Shown piece by piece: positions 1 to 8,049 of a stretch of 64,000 nucleotides of DNA (positions are counted from its first letter, which is position 1; the number at the start of each line of letters is the position of its first letter). Under the pieces are notes generated by a model. That model made no database searches, was not told where the DNA came from, and saw nothing but the letters and a program-made list of their open reading frames with translations. A program made the translations under genes and the position numbers. Origin of the DNA: Winogradskya humida. GTDB taxonomy: Bacteria > Actinomycetota > Actinomycetes > Mycobacteriales > Micromonosporaceae. The DNA lies in contig NZ_BOMN01000010.1 in NCBI RefSeq assembly GCF_016862215.1, forward strand, positions 62,001-126,000. Reading direction: 5' to 3'.

Positions 1-2
1 TC

Positions 3-422
3 GACTCGTTCCACCGCGAACTAGGCCACATCATGTGGGAGTACTGCGGCATGGAGCGTACGGAGGAGGGCCTGACCAAGGCCATCGAGCTCATCCGCGG
101 CCTGCGCGAGGAGTTCTGGACCCGGGTGAAGGTCCCGGGCACCGGCGAGCAGCTCAACCAGAACCTGGAGAAGGCCGGCCGCGTCGCCGACTTCTTCGAG
201 CTGGGCGAGCTCATGTGCATCGACGCGCTGCACCGCGGCGAGTCGGCGGGCGGCCATTTCCGGGCCGAGAGCCAGACCCCCGACGGCGAGGCGCTGCGCC
301 ACGACGACGAGTTCAGCTACGTGGGCGCGTGGGAATTCACCGGCACCGGCCAGGCGCCGACGCTGCACAAGGAGCAGCTCGAATTCGAATACGTCCACCC
401 GAGCACGCGGAGCTACAAGTAA
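3..422 (+). CDS. sdhA: Succinate dehydrogenase flavoprotein subunit, C-terminal part (cut by window edge)
   Basis: The last 139 or so codons of the flavoprotein subunit of succinate dehydrogenase/fumarate reductase, which oxidises succinate at a covalently bound FAD. The visible part begins [19 protein letters not shown] and is the C-terminal helical domain of the family; it ends in PSTRSYK. The FAD-binding and capping domains lie upstream of the window. The stop codon overlaps the sdhB start by one base (TAATG), so the two subunits are co-transcribed and translationally coupled. Assignment rests on the sequence and on the adjacent iron-sulfur subunit. Confidence 0.9.
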   Translation, partial: DSFHRELGHIMWEYCGMERTEEGLTKAIELIRGLREEFWTRVKVPGTGEQLNQNLEKAGRVADFFELGELMCIDALHRGESAGGHFRAESQTPDGEALRHDDEFSYVGAWEFTGTGQAPTLHKEQLEFEYVHPSTRSYK

Positions 423-1165
423 TGGACATCCAGGTACGCGTGTGGCGCCAGGCCGGCCCTTCCGACAAGGGCAAGATGGTGACCTATGACGTGAAGGACA
501 TCTCGCCCGACGCCAGTTTCCTCGAGATGCTGGACGTCCTCAACGAGAACCTGATCCTCAGCGGCGACGAACCGGTCGCGTTCGACCACGACTGCCGCGA
601 AGGCATCTGCGGCGCCTGCGGCATGATGATCAACGGCGTGGCCCACGGCCCGGAAAAGGCCACCACCACCTGCCAGCTCCACATGCGCCACTTCAACGAC
701 GGCGACACGATCGATGTCGAGCCGTGGCGCGCGGCTCCGTTCCCGGTGATCAAGGACCTCGTGGTCAACCGCGGTGCCTTCGACCGCATCATCCAGGCCG
801 GCGGCTACATCACGGCCCCGACGGGTACGGCCCCCGAGGCGCACTCCACCCCGGTCCCCAAGCCCGACGCGGACCTCGCCTTCGAAGCGGCCACCTGCAT
901 CGGCTGCGGCGCCTGCGTCGCGGCCTGCCCCAACGGCTCCTCGATGCTGTTCACCGCGGCGAAGGTCGCCCACCTCGGCCTCATGCCGCAGGGCCAGCCC
1001 GAGCGCGCGACCCGCGTCATCGACATGCTGGAGGCCCAGGACGACGCCGGCTTCGGCGGCTGCACCAACATGGGCGAGTGCACCACGGTCTGCCCCAAGG
1101 GCATCCCTCTCACCCTGATCGGCCGCCTCAACGCCGACTACCGCAAGAGCGTCCGCGGCAACTGA
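422..1165 (+). CDS. sdhB: Succinate dehydrogenase iron-sulfur subunit
   Basis: A 247-residue electron-transfer subunit that passes electrons from the flavoprotein to the membrane quinone site. All three cluster motifs are visible: the [2Fe-2S] cysteines C58, C63, C66 and C84 ([10 protein letters not shown], then TTTC); the [4Fe-4S] set C159, C162, C165, C169 ([12 protein letters not shown]); and the [3Fe-4S] set C214, C220, C224 ([14 protein letters not shown]). Length and motif order match the actinobacterial SdhB family. The ATG start overlaps the sdhA stop. A strong hairpin follows the stop, so the operon ends here; the cytochrome b anchor gene, if present, must lie upstream of the window. 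Confidence 0.95.
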   Translation: MDIQVRVWRQAGPSDKGKMVTYDVKDISPDASFLEMLDVLNENLILSGDEPVAFDHDCREGICGACGMMINGVAHGPEKATTTCQLHMRHFNDGDTIDVEPWRAAPFPVIKDLVVNRGAFDRIIQAGGYITAPTGTAPEAHSTPVPKPDADLAFEAATCIGCGACVAACPNGSSMLFTAAKVAHLGLMPQGQPERATRVIDMLEAQDDAGFGGCTNMGECTTVCPKGIPLTLIGRLNADYRKSVRGN

Positions 1166-1178
1166 TCGTTTCTCCAGC

Positions 1179-1212
1179 AAGCGGCGGCCCAGACCTTTCC
1201 GGGCCGCCGCTT
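1179..1212 (+). terminator. Hairpin terminator after sdhB
   Basis: A perfect 12-bp stem (AAGCGGCGGCCC paired with GGGCCGCCGCTT) with a 10-nt loop starts 13 nt after the sdhB stop. It is followed by only a weak pyrimidine stretch, as is usual for high-GC actinobacteria. Confidence 0.75.
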
Positions 1213-1408
1213 CCTGCTTTGCCGGTACGCCCCGGCGACGAGGGTGACGGCAACGCCGCGAACCTTGGTGGGGATAACCCCCCGGACGATCTTGGTGCTG
1301 GCCGGGGGCGGAAGTCTGGGGTCAGCAGGGTCGATCGGGCGGGTGCGGAGATCGAGACTGGTGGTTGTTCGGCACCGCTCGGGTGCCGCGTTCCCCCAAG
1401 GAAATGCC

Positions 1409-2302
1409 ATGACCGTGAAACGCCGCTGGGCTCCCCTGACTCTTGCGTTGCCGGCGGTCCTCGCCTGCGGCCTGGCCGCATGCAGCGAGACCCCGGAGGC
1501 TGCTCTCCCCGCGCCTGCCGCTTCGAGCGTGCCCGTTACGTCCAGTGCGCCGGGGGATCCGACGGTGCGCATGGTCAGCCGGGACGGGCGGCGGCTGGCG
1601 TTTCATGTGACGCCGGGGAAGTTGCCCGCGATCGTGCTGGATGCCGGCGGTGGCGAGGACTCCTCCTATTGGAAGGGGTTGGTGCCGCAGATCTCGCAGG
1701 CGACCGGGTCCGAGGTCATCACCTACGACCGGGCCGGGATGGGTGACAGTGACGAGGTGCCGGGGGCGTGGGATCCGGTTCGGGCGGCCGGTGATCTCAA
1801 GGCGGGGCTGACCCAGCTCGGGGTGACGGATGACGTTGTTCTGGTGTCGCATTCGCAGGCCGGGGAGGTGGCGACGTATTTCGTGCGGGAGAACCCGGGG
1901 TGGGTGGACGGGGCGGTGCTCGTGGATGCGAACCTGCCGCCGTTCTTCACCGATGCGGAGGTCGACCGGATCGTGGCGGTCAACGGGCCGCAGATCGAGG
2001 CGTTGAAGCAGCAGCCGTCGACCAGGGAGAACAGGCAGCTGATCGCTACGGCGGAGAACTTCGGGCCGGTGCACAAGGCGTACCACAAGATGTCGTGGCC
2101 TGCGGATGTGCCGAAGACCGTCATCGTGTCGGAGAAGACGCCTTTTGACGGGTCTCCGGAGGATGCGCAGCGGTGGCGTGCTGCGGCCGCGACGTTTGCT
2201 GAGCCCGGCAAAGCGGTCACCGCTGAGAGGAGTTCGCATGACGTGCCGCTGGACCGGCCGGAGCTGGTGCTCGACGAGATCAAGCAGATGGCCGCCCGCT
2301 GA
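1409..2302 (+). CDS. Alpha/beta-hydrolase lipoprotein
   Basis: A 297-residue secreted lipoprotein with an alpha/beta-hydrolase fold. The N-terminus has a positively charged MTVKRRW, a hydrophobic core and a lipobox LAAC with Cys25 as the lipidated residue. The nucleophile elbow reads VSHSQAG, with Ser149 as the probable nucleophile; VDAN and SSHD supply likely Asp and His. The substrate is unknown. The start was chosen at the ATG after AAGGAA (1398-1403), which also gives a proper signal peptide. Its 3' end overlaps the convergent LysR gene by 23 bp. Confidence 0.85.
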   Translation: MTVKRRWAPLTLALPAVLACGLAACSETPEAALPAPAASSVPVTSSAPGDPTVRMVSRDGRRLAFHVTPGKLPAIVLDAGGGEDSSYWKGLVPQISQATGSEVITYDRAGMGDSDEVPGAWDPVRAAGDLKAGLTQLGVTDDVVLVSHSQAGEVATYFVRENPGWVDGAVLVDANLPPFFTDAEVDRIVAVNGPQIEALKQQPSTRENRQLIATAENFGPVHKAYHKMSWPADVPKTVIVSEKTPFDGSPEDAQRWRAAAATFAEPGKAVTAERSSHDVPLDRPELVLDEIKQMAAR

Positions 2303-3170
2303 GGGCCAGCGCGGTGAGGCGGGAGGCCGCCGCGCTGAGCAGCCGGTCGCGGGATGTGCCGACGCTGACGCGCATGCTCAGGTCGACGTCCTGGAGGGTG
2401 ATCCAATGCAGCCGCTCATCGGCCTCGGCGAGGTATTGCGGCAGGAAGCCCACGCCGAGGCCGTTCGCCACCAGCGCCGCGAAATCGTTGGTGTCAGAGG
2501 TTTCCAGCTGGACATCGCGGTGCAGGCCCCGGCGGCGGAACTCGATGTCGAGCAGGGTGCGGCTCGCGAAGCCCTCGCGGTAGTCGACAAACCGCAGGGG
2601 CGCCGTGTCGGCGAGCAGGATGCGGCGGCGGCCCGCCAGCGGGTGGCCCACCGGCACGGCGAGGCCGAGCGGCGAGCTGGCGAGCTCGTCGATCTGCAGG
2701 CCCGGGTAGTCGTCGGGGGTGGCCGAGAGGAATGCCAGGTCGATGTCGCCGCGGCGGAGTTGCTCGGCCAGGCCCGCCGTGCCGGTCGCGGCGGGTGCGA
2801 GGTGCATCGTGACGTCGGGGTGGTCGTGGCTGAACCGGCCGAGCAGTTCGGGGATGTCGAAGAGCGTGACGTTGGTCATGTAGCCGATGCGGATGGCGCC
2901 GGAGAGGCCACCACTGACCGCCTCGACGGCGTCGCGGGCGGCCCGGAAGGCGTCGAGGATCAGGGTGGCGTGCGGCAGGAGGGCCTGGCCGGCCGCGGTC
3001 GGGACGACGCGGCGGGTGGTGCGGTCGAAAAGGCGCTCACCCAGGTCGGATTCGAGGGCGGCGACGGTGGCGGAGACCGCGGACTGCACGAGGTGCAGGT
3101 GTGCGGCGGCACGGGTGAAGCTGCCCTCGCGGGCCACCGTGGCGAAGACCTCCAGTTGCCTGTTATCCAT
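2280..3170 (-). CDS. LysR-family transcriptional regulator
   Basis: A 296-residue LysR-type regulator. Residues 1-60 form the winged helix-turn-helix (MDNRQLEVFATVAREGSFTR, then AAAHLHLVQSAVSATVAALE), followed by the linker and a periplasmic-binding-like effector domain. The ATG is preceded by GGGAGGAG. It is divergent from the MFS gene at 3250, 79 bp away, the usual LysR arrangement, so it probably controls that transporter. The inducer cannot be read from the sequence. Confidence 0.93.
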   Translation of the reverse strand: MDNRQLEVFATVAREGSFTRAAAHLHLVQSAVSATVAALESDLGERLFDRTTRRVVPTAAGQALLPHATLILDAFRAARDAVEAVSGGLSGAIRIGYMTNVTLFDIPELLGRFSHDHPDVTMHLAPAATGTAGLAEQLRRGDIDLAFLSATPDDYPGLQIDELASSPLGLAVPVGHPLAGRRRILLADTAPLRFVDYREGFASRTLLDIEFRRRGLHRDVQLETSDTNDFAALVANGLGVGFLPQYLAEADERLHWITLQDVDLSMRVSVGTSRDRLLSAAASRLTALALSGRPSA

Positions 3171-3249
3171 ATATTAATCTCCTCCCGCGATCAATCGCAT
3201 CATAGATCAGCGTTGGACTCGATGGATCAAGGCTCGCAGACTGGAGCAC

Positions 3250-4494
3250 ATGACAACGCTGCAAGCCGCACCCCGCCCGGCCGTCGAGACGAAAGGCGGG
3301 ATCGGTCACGGCACCGGGTTCTGGATCGCCGCGGCCGCGTTCCTGGTGGTCATGGCGTACAGCACGGTGCCGACCCCGCTGTGGTCGCTCTACCAGCGAC
3401 GGGACGGTTTCTCGACGTTCGCTGTCACGGTCGCCTTCGCCGCGTACGCCGTGGGCGTCGTGATCAGCCTCTTCCTCGCCGGTCACCTGGGCGACTCGCT
3501 GGGCCGCCGCCGGATCCTGCTGCCCGCCATCGGCCTCGAGGTCGTGTCCGCGATCCTGTTCATCGTCTGGCCGGAACTGCCCGGCCTGATCGTGGCGCGG
3601 GTGATCTCGGGGCTCGGCATCGGCATGCTCACGGCGACCGTGACGGCGCACATCCTCGACCTGCACCTCAAGTCGCGGCCCGGAGCGAGCCCCGCACGCG
3701 GCCAGATCGTGTCGGGCGCGGCAAACCTCGGCGGCTTCGGGATCGGCGCGCTCATCTCCGGGGTGCTCGCGCGGTGGGTGAGCGGGCCGCTCGTCACGCC
3801 GTACGAAGTCTTCCTCGTGCTGTTGATCCTCGCTTTCGCCGGCATCGCGCTGATCCCCGAGACCGCGACCCGCCCGCAGGTCCGCCCCGCCTACCGGCCG
3901 CAGCGCGTCAGGGTCCCGCGGGACGCCCGCGCCCGCTTCTTCCTGGCCGGCGGTACGGCGTTCGCGGCCTTCTCGGTGCTCGGCCTGTTCACCTCGCTCG
4001 CGCCGGTCTTCGTCTCCGGCCAGCTCCACATCACGTCACGTGCCACGGCCGGGTTCGTCGTCTTCCTCACGTTCGCCGCGGCCGCGTTGTCCCAGATCGC
4101 CGTGCGGTCGCTGAGCGTGCGCACCCAGGTCATCCTCGGCACGGTCCTGCTGGTCGCCGGGATCGCCACGCTGGCGACGGTCGTGGTAAGCGTCGGCAGC
4201 ATCTACTTCTTCGTGCTGGGCGGCATCATCAGCGGCGCGGGTGCGGGCACGCTCTTCAAGGCGGCGCTCGCGGTGGCCGCGACGCTCGCCCCGGCGGAGA
4301 ACCGCGGCGAGGTGCTCGCGGGTATCTTCCTGATCGGCTACATCGGCCTGACCGTCCCGGTGGTCGGCATCGGCGTAGCCACCCTCTCGGTCAGCCTCGC
4401 GGCCGCCCTGGTCGGCTTTGCCGTCATCATCATCGCGATCGCCCTGATCGCAGCGCTCCCGCTGATCGCCGCGCTGGGCCGAAATGCTGCCTGA
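3250..4494 (+). CDS. MFS transporter
   Basis: A 414-residue major facilitator with about 12 hydrophobic segments. The loop 2-3 signature appears as GHLGDSLGRRRIL, and the second half begins after a charged cytoplasmic loop near residues 205-235. It resembles sugar or drug:proton antiporters of the MFS_1 type; the substrate cannot be stated. The start follows GGAG. It is divergent from the LysR regulator, and its last 11 bp overlap the next gene, so the two are likely co-transcribed. Confidence 0.9.
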   Translation: MTTLQAAPRPAVETKGGIGHGTGFWIAAAAFLVVMAYSTVPTPLWSLYQRRDGFSTFAVTVAFAAYAVGVVISLFLAGHLGDSLGRRRILLPAIGLEVVSAILFIVWPELPGLIVARVISGLGIGMLTATVTAHILDLHLKSRPGASPARGQIVSGAANLGGFGIGALISGVLARWVSGPLVTPYEVFLVLLILAFAGIALIPETATRPQVRPAYRPQRVRVPRDARARFFLAGGTAFAAFSVLGLFTSLAPVFVSGQLHITSRATAGFVVFLTFAAAALSQIAVRSLSVRTQVILGTVLLVAGIATLATVVVSVGSIYFFVLGGIISGAGAGTLFKAALAVAATLAPAENRGEVLAGIFLIGYIGLTVPVVGIGVATLSVSLAAALVGFAVIIIAIALIAALPLIAALGRNAA

Positions 4495-5071
4495 CCTTCT
4501 CTCCGTACGCCGTCCACAGCGCATCGCCGTGGACGGCGTCGACGGTGTGGGCAAGACGACGTACGCCACCCGGCTCGCCGCCGACCTCAACGCCGCCGGC
4601 CGCCCCGCCGTGCAGATCAGCGTCGACGGCTTCCACCACCCGAGGGCGATCAGGCACCGCCGGGGCAGGGACTCCCCGGAAGGCTTCTGGCTCGACTCGT
4701 ACGACTACCCGGCGCTGATCACTAACGTCCTCGACCCCTTCGGCCCCGGCGGCGACCGGCGTTACCGGCCGGCGGTGCACGATGTGCGTACCGATCAGGT
4801 TCTGGATCTGCCCTGGCAGCAGGCCGCACCGGACACGATCCTGGTGATGGACGGCCTGTTCCTGCACCGCGACGAGCTGCGGGGCTACTGGGATTTTTCG
4901 GTCTTCCTCTCCGCGCCGTTCGAGGTGACCGTGCCGCGGATGGCGGCGCGCGACGGCTCGCACCCGGACCCGGACCATCCCTCGCAGGCCCGATATGTCG
5001 AGGGGCAGCGGCTCTACTTCGCGGCCTGCCGCCCGTGGGAGCGCGCGTCCGTGGTGGTCGACGCGACCTGA
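4484..5071 (+). CDS. P-loop kinase, uridine kinase-like
   Basis: A 195-residue P-loop NTPase of the uridine kinase/phosphoribulokinase-like fold. The Walker A motif is GVDGVGKTT near residue 20. The SVDGFHH and MDGLF segments correspond to the substrate-binding Asp and the Walker B strand. The phosphate acceptor is not identifiable; many actinobacterial relatives are called nucleoside or nucleotide kinase-like without proof. It overlaps the upstream MFS gene by 11 bp and the convergent methyltransferase by 58 bp. A paralogue with the same DPxGPGGDR segment lies at 24296-24982. Confidence 0.8.
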   Translation: MLPDLLSVRRPQRIAVDGVDGVGKTTYATRLAADLNAAGRPAVQISVDGFHHPRAIRHRRGRDSPEGFWLDSYDYPALITNVLDPFGPGGDRRYRPAVHDVRTDQVLDLPWQQAAPDTILVMDGLFLHRDELRGYWDFSVFLSAPFEVTVPRMAARDGSHPDPDHPSQARYVEGQRLYFAACRPWERASVVVDAT

Positions 5072-5763
5072 GCGACGAACACGAATTCGCGGCCGGGCCG
5101 GTCCGGGGCCTCCCGCACGTCCAGCACATCGAAACCGTCGGCCGTCAGGCTCGCCTCGATCTCGGCGCGGTCGCGGAACCGCAGGGTCGAGTCGGAGGTG
5201 AGGACGGCGCCGTCGGACGCGAAGCGGAAGGTGTAGCGGAACGACACGTACGGCGGGGTCACGTCGAGCAACTCGAAGCGGCGCTCCACGCCGTCGCGGG
5301 TCTCGGTGCGGGCGACCCACTCCTCCCAGGCGCGGCGTTCGGGGCGGCGGGTCTCGAAGACGAAGCGGCCGCCCGGACGTAGCGCGCCCCGGATACCTCG
5401 TAGGGTCGCGGCCCAGTCGGCGGCGGTCAGAAAGACCTGCGCGACGTTTCCGGTCATGATCGCCAGGTCCGCCCCGATCGCCGGCACCGACGCCGCGTCG
5501 CCGTGGATCCACGTGACCCGCTCGCCACCGGCCCTCGACCTGGCGATCTCCAGGGAAGCCGCCGCCGGGTCAATTCCCGTCACCGTACGCCCACCGCCCG
5601 CCAGCAGCACCGCCAGATTTCCCGTCCCGCACCCGACATCGAGCACGCTCTTCGCGCCGAACTCGTCGGCGATGGCGAGGTAGTGCGGCAGGTCGCCGCG
5701 CTCGCCGTCGAACGCGTCATAAACGGCGGCCAGTCGCGGCTCCACGAAAATGGGGTCAGGCAC
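5014..5763 (-). CDS. Class I SAM-dependent methyltransferase
   Basis: A 249-residue methyltransferase. Motif I is VLDVGCGTGNLAVLLA (near residue 40) and the acidic residue ending strand beta-2 is in TGIDPAAASLE; GDAASVPAIGADLAIM follows as motif II. The family is the Methyltransf_25 type, acting on an unknown small molecule. The GTG start lies inside the third copy of a 28-bp repeat, within the sequence GTGCCTGA, and no good Shine-Dalgarno is close. It lies downstream of the TetR gene in the same direction. Its 3' end runs 58 bp into the convergent kinase gene. Confidence 0.85.
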   Translation of the reverse strand: MPDPIFVEPRLAAVYDAFDGERGDLPHYLAIADEFGAKSVLDVGCGTGNLAVLLAGGGRTVTGIDPAAASLEIARSRAGGERVTWIHGDAASVPAIGADLAIMTGNVAQVFLTAADWAATLRGIRGALRPGGRFVFETRRPERRAWEEWVARTETRDGVERRFELLDVTPPYVSFRYTFRFASDGAVLTSDSTLRFRDRAEIEASLTADGFDVLDVREAPDRPGREFVFVAQVASTTTDARSHGRQAAK

Positions 5764-5830
5764 GCGGTCCGCCGGCCGCGTCCTCAGGCATGCGGGCCGC
5801 CGGCCGCGTCCTCAGGCACGCGGGCCGCCG
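5763..5830. repeat. 28-bp tandem repeat that includes the TetR stop codon
   Basis: Read on the minus strand, the block GGCGG-CCG-C-TGCCTGA occurs three times, separated twice by GGACGCGGCC. The first copy is the real end of the TetR gene (G-G-P-R-A-stop). The third copy contains the GTG start of the methyltransferase. Two successive 28-bp tandem duplications would explain the layout. Confidence 0.85.
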
Positions 5831-6435
5831 ATGCCCGCGTAGATGAATGAGGTCAGCGTCTCGATCGCCTCGTCGTCACTGAGGGCGCGGCCCAGGTCCG
5901 ACCCCACGCCCCCCTGCCACATCGACGCGAAGCCGGAGAGCAGGGCTGTATATGCGGCGGCCAGCACGAGCGGATCACCCGGCAGCACGAACCCGGCGTC
6001 GCGGGCGCGGATCAGGTGGTCGGCCATGTGGTGCAGGTCCGGTTCGGACAGTTCACGGGAGCGGCGGGCGAACTCCGGGTCGACGATCGCGGCCTGCTGC
6101 AACGCGTCCATCACGACCCGGTGATCACGATAGAAGTTCCAGTACGACGCGACGTGCCAGCGCACGGCGTCCCGGTCGCTGAAGTCGTGGCTGTGCCCCT
6201 CGGTGAGCGTCGACGCGTCACCCTGGGCGAGCAGGTCGCTGAGCAGCGACTCGAGCAGCGCTTCCTTGTTGGCGAAGTGCGTGTAGAACGAGCCCGCTGC
6301 CCGGCCCGCCTCCGCGGTGATGTCGGTGATCTTCGTGTTCAGGTAGCCGAGCCGCGCGAACACCCGTACCGCTGCGGCCTTGAGCTCCGCCCCGGTCTGC
6401 GCGGCCTGCTGCCGCCGCACCCCTGCCGCCGTCAT
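5812..6435 (-). CDS. TetR-family transcriptional regulator
   Basis: A TetR/AcrR repressor of about 207 residues. The helix-turn-helix is visible as ITDITAEAGRAAGSFYTHF, followed by the typical NKEALLESLL and a ligand-binding C-terminal domain. I chose the ATG at 6435, which follows AAGAGGG at a good distance; an in-frame GTG at 6459 would add eight residues but has no spacing for a ribosome site. It is divergent from the FAD monooxygenase at 6541, and an inverted repeat between them is the probable operator. Confidence 0.88.
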   Translation of the reverse strand: MTAAGVRRQQAAQTGAELKAAAVRVFARLGYLNTKITDITAEAGRAAGSFYTHFANKEALLESLLSDLLAQGDASTLTEGHSHDFSDRDAVRWHVASYWNFYRDHRVVMDALQQAAIVDPEFARRSRELSEPDLHHMADHLIRARDAGFVLPGDPLVLAAAYTALLSGFASMWQGGVGSDLGRALSDDEAIETLTSFIYAGIGGPRA

Positions 6436-6461
6436 TTCCGCCCTCTTCCGCTTCTCCACCC

Positions 6462-6520
6462 TTGACGCAGATTATCAGTCCGCTCTACGGTGAACCCAGA
6501 TTCAGTGAATACTAATTCAC
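6462..6520 (+). promoter_or_regulatory. Monooxygenase promoter with TetR-type operator
   Basis: A candidate -35 TTGACG (6462-6467) is followed after 18 bp by TACGGT (6486-6491). Just downstream lies an inverted repeat GTGAAT-ACTA-ATTCAC (6505-6520). A repressor bound there would block transcription of the monooxygenase. The divergent TetR is the obvious candidate. Confidence 0.6.
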
Positions 6521-6540
6521 CGAAACCGAAGGGGATCACC

Positions 6541-7920
6541 ATGGACGTACTCATCGCAGGAGCCGGACCGACCGGCCTGACGCTCGCCATCGAGCTGCAG
6601 CGCCGCGGGGTGACGCACCGCATCGTCGAGGCAGCGCCGGAGCCGTTCCAGGGCTCGCGGGGCAAGGGTCTCCAGCCGCGGACCCTGGAGGTGCTCGACG
6701 ACCTCGGCGTGCTCGACCGCTTCCTGGCCGGCGGCGCCGACTACCCGATGCTGCGCATCCACCGCCCCGACGGCCAGGAACTCGACTGGTCGATGGCCGA
6801 ACGACGCGATCCGACCCCGGACGTGCCGCATCCGAACTCGTGGATGGTCCCGCAGTGGCGCACCGGCGAACTGCTCGCCGCCCGCCTCGAGGAACTTGGC
6901 GGAAAAATCGAGTACGGCGTCGGCGTCACAGCGCTCGACGGCACCACCGCCACCCTGAGCACGGGCGAGACTGTGACCGCACGGTACGTCGTCGGCGCGG
7001 ACGGTGGCCGGAGCACCATCCGGCGCGCGATCGGCGTCGGCTTCGAGGGAGAGACGTTCGAGACTCAGACCATGCTGATCGCCGACGTACGTCTGACCGG
7101 TCTCAGCCGCGACGTCTGGCACATGTGGCCGGGGCCCGATGGGCGTACCCCACTGCTCGGCCTGTGCCCTTTGCCCGGCACGGACCTGTGGCAACTCACC
7201 GCCCCGGCCGAGCAGTCACCCGAGAAGATCGTCGCGGAAGTGGCACCGCAGGTGACGCTGACCGACGTCGGCTGGACGTCGCAGTTCCGCGCCAACATGC
7301 GCATGGTCGACCACTACCGCGTGGGCAACGTCTTCCTCGCCGGCGATGCCGCGCACGTGCACTCCCCCGCCGGCGGCCAGGGCCTCAACACCGGCATCCA
7401 GGACGCCTACAACCTCGGCTGGAAACTCGCCACCGGCAACGACGCCCTGCTCGACACGTACGAGTCGGAACGGTTGCCCGTCGCCGCCGCGGTCCTCGGC
7501 ATCAGCACCAGGCTGCACAACAAGCAGGGCAAAGAGGCCGCCGAGCAAGCCATGCGCCGCGACGACCCCGCGCTGCGACAGCTGTCCCTGAACTACCGTG
7601 GCGGCCCCCTGGCGATTGACCACCGCCCGTCGCCGGGAGCTGTGCAGGCCGGCGACCGCGCGCCGGACGCTCCCCTCGGCGAGGGCGTGCACATCTTCGA
7701 TCTGCTCCGCGGGCCACATTGGACGCTGCTGGCCTTCGACGCACCGGCCCCCGCCATGCCGCCGGGCGTGCACGTGGTGCAGGTGGAGGACCCCGACGGT
7801 CACGCCCACCTCTCCTACGACATCCAAGAACCCACCCTCATCCTCGTACGCCCGGACAACTACATCGCCGCCGTCACGTCCAACCCCGCCGACCTCCTGG
7901 GGTTCCCCTTCCTGAGCTGA
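6541..7920 (+). CDS. FAD-dependent aromatic monooxygenase (PHBH family)
   Basis: A 459-residue class A flavoprotein monooxygenase. Motifs seen are the Rossmann GxGxxG (LIAGAGPTGLTLAIEL, residues 4-19), the DG motif in VVGADGGRS (near 155-163) and the GD motif in FLAGDAAHVHSPAGGQGLN (near 267). A C-terminal thioredoxin-like extension after about residue 365 is typical of phenol or polyketide hydroxylases. It should hydroxylate an aromatic substrate with NAD(P)H and oxygen. The ATG at 6541 follows AGGGGATC. It is divergent from a TetR gene that probably represses it. Confidence 0.92.
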   Translation: MDVLIAGAGPTGLTLAIELQRRGVTHRIVEAAPEPFQGSRGKGLQPRTLEVLDDLGVLDRFLAGGADYPMLRIHRPDGQELDWSMAERRDPTPDVPHPNSWMVPQWRTGELLAARLEELGGKIEYGVGVTALDGTTATLSTGETVTARYVVGADGGRSTIRRAIGVGFEGETFETQTMLIADVRLTGLSRDVWHMWPGPDGRTPLLGLCPLPGTDLWQLTAPAEQSPEKIVAEVAPQVTLTDVGWTSQFRANMRMVDHYRVGNVFLAGDAAHVHSPAGGQGLNTGIQDAYNLGWKLATGNDALLDTYESERLPVAAAVLGISTRLHNKQGKEAAEQAMRRDDPALRQLSLNYRGGPLAIDHRPSPGAVQAGDRAPDAPLGEGVHIFDLLRGPHWTLLAFDAPAPAMPPGVHVVQVEDPDGHAHLSYDIQEPTLILVRPDNYIAAVTSNPADLLGFPFLS

Positions 7921-7925
7921 CACCT

Positions 7926-7981
7926 CCCCTGCGTCAGGGGCTGGCGGCTCTGGGCCGGCGCGCTCTGGGCCGGCGCGCTCT
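7926..7981. terminator. Small hairpin and 15-bp direct repeat after the monooxygenase
   Basis: CCCCTG-CGT-CAGGGG (7926-7940) can form a short hairpin six nt after the stop. A direct repeat of GGGCCGGCGCGCTCT follows at 7952-7966 and 7967-7981. Terminator function is only plausible. Confidence 0.4.
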
Positions 7982-8049
7982 GGGACGGGCGTTGGTGGGG
8001 TCTGAGGTGTGCGCGCTCTGCACAGCCGTTGGCGGCAGGCCGCGGGCCT

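Noticed and set aside
2106-4718. An 870-codon open frame on the plus strand
   Set aside because: It lies opposite or out of frame with the LysR, MFS and kinase genes, translates to low-complexity Arg/Gly/Pro sequence, and has no domain. It is a high-GC shadow.
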